DNA from: Chitinophaga solisilvae
GTDB taxonomy: Bacteria; Bacteroidota; Bacteroidia; Chitinophagales; Chitinophagaceae
Assembly (NCBI RefSeq): GCF_009928525.1
Contig: NZ_JAABOK010000005.1
Location: forward strand, 434,692 to 498,691
Reading direction: 5' to 3'
Length of the DNA stretch: 64,000 nt
The notes under the pieces were generated by a model. The model had not been told where the DNA came from. It was given only the letters and a program-made list of their open reading frames with translations, and did not search any database. The translations under genes were made by a program, and so were the position numbers. Shown piece after piece: positions 60,746-64,000 of the stretch. The stretch's first letter is position 1, and each line of letters begins with the position of its first letter.

Positions 60746-60864
60746 AATTACGAATTACGAATTGCGAATTACGAATGAAGAGCGAAGATCAGCAGGAATA
60801 TTAATACCTGATTCGCTTTGCTCTTCGCTCCTCATTCGTAATTCGCAATTCGTAATTCGTAATT
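60746..60864. repeat. Family-A inverted repeat before the exporter gene
   Basis: 60746-60777 and 60833-60864 are exact complements (32 bp); inside, GAGCGAAG (60780-60787) pairs with CTTCGCTC (60823-60830). It begins 3 nt after the glycosyltransferase stop and ends 7 nt before the next ATG. Confidence 0.95.
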
Positions 60865-60871
60865 AAATAAT

Positions 60872-63800
60872 ATGGGTAATTTTTTCATTGCGATTTACAA
60901 TTTTTTCAACCGGCACAAAATACTGCTGTGGTCCGTTACCATAGTGTGTTTTGCGCTGATTACCCTTTTGGCTTCCCGCATACGGCTGGAAGAAGATATC
61001 ACCAAAATACTGCCGCAGGATAAGAAGCTGGATAAACTGCAACAGGTGTTCCAGGATTCCAAGTTTGCTGATAAACTGGTAATTACCGTGTCGCAGAAAG
61101 ATACTGCCGGTGAAGCCATACCGGATAGCCTTACCGCCTGTGCCGGAGAGCTGGTCAGCAGTGTGCAGGAGCGGCTGTCGCCCTATATCCGGCAGATACA
61201 GGGACAGGCTGGCGATAGCATGGTGATGGGCCTGATGCAGGTGATACAGCAGCACCTGCCGGTATTCCTGGAGCCGGAAGATTACAGTAAAATTGATAGC
61301 CTCCTCACTCCGCAACAGCTGCAGGCATCGCTGCAATACGATTACAATACCCTGATTTCCCCTGCGGGGCTGGTGCTGAAGAAGATGATCCAGGCCGATC
61401 CGGTAGGTATTTCCTGGATTGGGGTAAAGAAGCTGCAGCACCTGCAATACGACGATCAGTTTGAATTATACGATAACTATGTGATGACGAAAAACCATCG
61501 TCATCTGCTGATATTTATTACACCTGCCAATCCGCCGGGAGCCACCAAAGTAAATGCAGCCTTCCTGAAAGGACTGGACCAGGTGAAAGATAGCCTGTCA
61601 AAACGTTTTCCGGCAGCGGATATCAGCTACTTTGGCGCTACCGCCGTATCTGCGGGGAACGCTGTGCAGCTGCGGCAGGATACCTTTCTCACACAAGGTA
61701 TTGCCGTATTACTGCTGGTGGTGCTGATAGCGTTGTTTTTCCGGAAGAAGCGTGCGCCGTTGCTGGTGATGCTGCCGGTAGTATTCGGCGGACTGTTCTC
61801 ACTGGCATGCATATACGTTATCAAGGGGCATATTGCCGTGATGGCCCTGGGCGCCGGCGCAGTAGTGCTGGGCATCGCCGTTAATTACTCTTTACATGTT
61901 TTCAATCATTACCGGCATGCCTCGGATATACGTGAAGTAATCGGCGACCTGGCCACTCCCATGACGCTGGGCAGCTTCACTACCGTAGGCGGGTTCCTGT
62001 GCCTACAGTTTGTGCACTCGCCCATGCTGAAAGATGTAGGACTCTTCGCTGCCTGCAGCCTGATCGGCGCAGCGCTGTTCTCCCTGGTATTCCTGCCACA
62101 CTGGATTGTGCTGGGTAAACAGCCCGCCGCACCTGTACATCACAACAACTGGCTGGATAAATTATCCGCCCTGCAACCGGAACGGAACAAATACCTGGTA
62201 GGCGCTATCCTGTTGCTGACGGTGGTTTTTTACTTCACGGCCAGGAATGTATCTTTTGAAAGCGATATGATGCGTATGAATTTTATGTCGCCCGAACTGA
62301 AGGCGGCAGAAACGCATCTCAATAAAATAAATTCCTACACCGCACAGTCCGTATACGTAGTATCCGAAGGCACAAACCTGGAAACGGCCCTGGAAAATGG
62401 CGAGCAGCTGATGCCCGCTATCAGGCAGCTACAGCAGCAAGGCGTTGTGAAAAAGTATGCCGGCGTACAGGCGTTACTGTTATCCCGCAAAGAGCAGCAG
62501 GCACGCATTGCCCGCTGGAATGCCTACTGGACGGAAACAAAGCGGCAGCAACTTATGCAGTGGCTGCGTACCAACGGAACAGCTGCTGGCTTCAGCGCTA
62601 CCGCCTTTGATAATTTTGATAAGCTCCTGCACAAAGACTTTCAGCCTTTATCCGGCGAAACATTGCAGACACTGCGCCAGGGCACGCTGGGAGACTTTAT
62701 CATAGAGAAAAACGGACGCACCTCCCTGGTAACCCTGCTGAAAGCAGATCCGGCCCAGAAAAAACAGTTGTATGCCGCACTGGAGCATTTACCCAACACC
62801 ACCGTGCTGGATAAACAGTATGCTGCCAATAGACTGGTAGAAGTGATCCGGGAAGAATTCAACAGCATTGCCTGGATGACCTCACTGCTGGTATTTACCG
62901 CGCTGCTGATCTCGTACGGCCGCATAGAACTGGCGCTGATTACCTTTATCCCCATGGCGTTAAGCTGGGTGTGGATACTGGGCATAATGGGGCTTTTCGG
63001 TATTAAATTCAATATCGTTAATATCATCCTTTCCACCTTTATTTTTGGTCTGGGAGATGATTACAGCATCTTTATGATGGATGGACTGCTGCAGGAATAC
63101 AAGACAGGTAAGAAGACATTATCTTCCTATAAATCCTCTATCTTTTTATCGGCCATCACCACCATACTCGGACTGGGCGTGCTGATATTCGCCAAACACC
63201 CTTCCCTGCAATCTATCGCGCTCATCTCTATCATCGGTATCGGCACCGTTGTATTGATTTCACAGGTGATGATTCCGGTATTGTTCAACTGGTTGATCAC
63301 CAACCGCGTGAAAAAGGGGTATGCACCCTGGACCATGAAGGGCTGGGTATTATCCGTGTTTTCCTTCCTGTATTTTACAGTCGGATGTTTACTGTTAACC
63401 GCGATCGGTACCGTGTTAATACGTATCAATCCTTTCAATAAAGAGAAAGGAAAGCTGCTGTATCACCGGATTTTGTCTTCCTATACGCACAGCGTGCTGT
63501 ATATCATGACTAATGTGAAGAAGCGGATTATTAACCCGGATAACGAGCAGCTGAAGAAACCGGCAGTCATCGTCAGCAACCACCAGTCTTTCCTGGATAT
63601 ACTGGTATCTACCATGCTGCATTCCAAAGTGATACTGCTCACTAACCAGTGGGTGTGGCGTTCGCCGGTGTTCGGGGCAGTGGTAAGGCTGGCAGATTAT
63701 TACCCGGTAGCCGACGGAGCAGAAGGCGCTATAGAAAAGCTGCGTGACCGGGTAAAAGAAGGCTATTCCATTGTAGTATATCCCGAAGGTACCCGATCTC

Positions 63801-64000
63801 CTGACCCTGTCATCAAGCGTTTCCATAAAGGCGCCTTTTATATTGCAGAGCAGCTCGGACTGGATATACTGCCGGTTGTTATTCACGGTACCGCCTATAC
63901 GATGACGAAAGGCGATTTCCTGCTGAAAGACGGGCTGGTGACCGTAAAATACCTGCCACGCATTACGCAGGAGGATAAAAGCTGGGGAGATAACTACAGC
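60872..64000 (+). CDS. MMPL/RND-type exporter fused to a PlsC-type acyltransferase (3' end outside window)
   Basis: Open from ATG 60872 to the right edge (1043 codons). Residues 1-850 are an RND/MMPL transporter: MGNFFIAIYNFFNRHKILLW and an N-terminal membrane helix, a large periplasmic domain, a membrane block with LGIAVNYSLHVFNHYRH and FTTVGGFLCL (about 330-370), a second periplasmic domain and a second block with FGLGDDYSIFMMDGLLQEY (about 727-745). After about residue 890 comes a glycerol-phosphate acyltransferase domain with NHQSFLDI (HX4D) and YPEGTRSP. In the pigment cluster it probably exports the product and acylates it or a carrier lipid. Confidence 0.9.
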   Translation, partial: MGNFFIAIYNFFNRHKILLWSVTIVCFALITLLASRIRLEEDITKILPQDKKLDKLQQVFQDSKFADKLVITVSQKDTAGEAIPDSLTACAGELVSSVQERLSPYIRQIQGQAGDSMVMGLMQVIQQHLPVFLEPEDYSKIDSLLTPQQLQASLQYDYNTLISPAGLVLKKMIQADPVGISWIGVKKLQHLQYDDQFELYDNYVMTKNHRHLLIFITPANPPGATKVNAAFLKGLDQVKDSLSKRFPAADISYFGATAVSAGNAVQLRQDTFLTQGIAVLLLVVLIALFFRKKRAPLLVMLPVVFGGLFSLACIYVIKGHIAVMALGAGAVVLGIAVNYSLHVFNHYRHASDIREVIGDLATPMTLGSFTTVGGFLCLQFVHSPMLKDVGLFAACSLIGAALFSLVFLPHWIVLGKQPAAPVHHNNWLDKLSALQPERNKYLVGAILLLTVVFYFTARNVSFESDMMRMNFMSPELKAAETHLNKINSYTAQSVYVVSEGTNLETALENGEQLMPAIRQLQQQGVVKKYAGVQALLLSRKEQQARIARWNAYWTETKRQQLMQWLRTNGTAAGFSATAFDNFDKLLHKDFQPLSGETLQTLRQGTLGDFIIEKNGRTSLVTLLKADPAQKKQLYAALEHLPNTTVLDKQYAANRLVEVIREEFNSIAWMTSLLVFTALLISYGRIELALITFIPMALSWVWILGIMGLFGIKFNIVNIILSTFIFGLGDDYSIFMMDGLLQEYKTGKKTLSSYKSSIFLSAITTILGLGVLIFAKHPSLQSIALISIIGIGTVVLISQVMIPVLFNWLITNRVKKGYAPWTMKGWVLSVFSFLYFTVGCLLLTAIGTVLIRINPFNKEKGKLLYHRILSSYTHSVLYIMTNVKKRIINPDNEQLKKPAVIVSNHQSFLDILVSTMLHSKVILLTNQWVWRSPVFGAVVRLADYYPVADGAEGAIEKLRDRVKEGYSIVVYPEGTRSPDPVIKRFHKGAFYIAEQLGLDILPVVIHGTAYTMTKGDFLLKDGLVTVKYLPRITQEDKSWGDNYS

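Overview
The window looks like chromosomal DNA from a Bacteroidota of the Chitinophaga type. The evidence is: promoters of the TTTG-N18-20-TAnnTTTG type, no Shine-Dalgarno sites, DUF4270 and DUF4907 proteins, LytS/LytTR regulators, a BlaI/M56 pair with a TonB-plug-like tail, and a flexirubin / aryl-polyene pigment cluster whose first enzyme closely resembles the tyrosine ammonia-lyase of Flavobacterium johnsoniae. I saw no rRNA, tRNA, IS element, phage gene or CRISPR array. Gene and motif calls come from reading the translations and recalling families; no database was searched.

Layout. 1-5.2 kb: end of an FtsX/MacB-type ABC permease, a secreted esterase, an unknown protein, and a leftward umuD-unknown-SRAP damage-response operon. 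5.2-20.2 kb: histidine and tryptophan biosynthesis. A His leader peptide and attenuator precede hisGDCB. A Trp leader peptide and attenuator precede a complete trpEGDCFBA. Then come hisH, a GNAT-hisA fusion, hisF and hisIE, so the trp operon sits inside the his operon. 20.2-26.9 kb: redox proteins (two tandem TlpA-like proteins, a peroxiredoxin, a DsbA-like protein), a BlaI/M56 regulatory pair with two operators on its promoter, and an exported formylglycine-generating enzyme. 27-32.6 kb: a GH1 glucosidase and an envelope locus (beta-barrel, DUF4270, kelch, DUF4907). 32.8-43.3 kb: LytS/LytTR two-component pair, cysteine desulfurase, glmM, an LtaS-like enzyme, methyltransferase, PAP2 phosphatase, ZIP transporter and a CBS-domain membrane protein. 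43.5-64.0 kb: the pigment cluster, which runs off the right end.

The pigment genes form a type II polyketide system. A lyase makes the aryl starter. Ketosynthases (one paired with a chain-length-factor-like protein), two ACPs, a ketoreductase and two hotdog dehydratases extend it as a polyene. A methyltransferase and an FAD enzyme would decorate the ring, and acyltransferases, a LolA-like carrier, a lipoprotein and an MMPL exporter would move or anchor the product. The genes for the dialkylresorcinol half of a flexirubin are not seen here.

The most striking unexplained structure is a set of long, near-perfect inverted repeats (stems to 67 bp) placed directly after stop codons throughout the window, including inside the his/trp region. 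There are two sequence families (one built on GAATTACGAAT, one on TTATTTGAGAT) that share an inner AGCGAAGA core. Within an element the two arms match each other better than they match other elements. Other points of interest are two attenuators with almost no 5' leader before the leader peptide, the GNAT-HisA fusion, and two dehydratases that have lost complementary halves of the catalytic pair.
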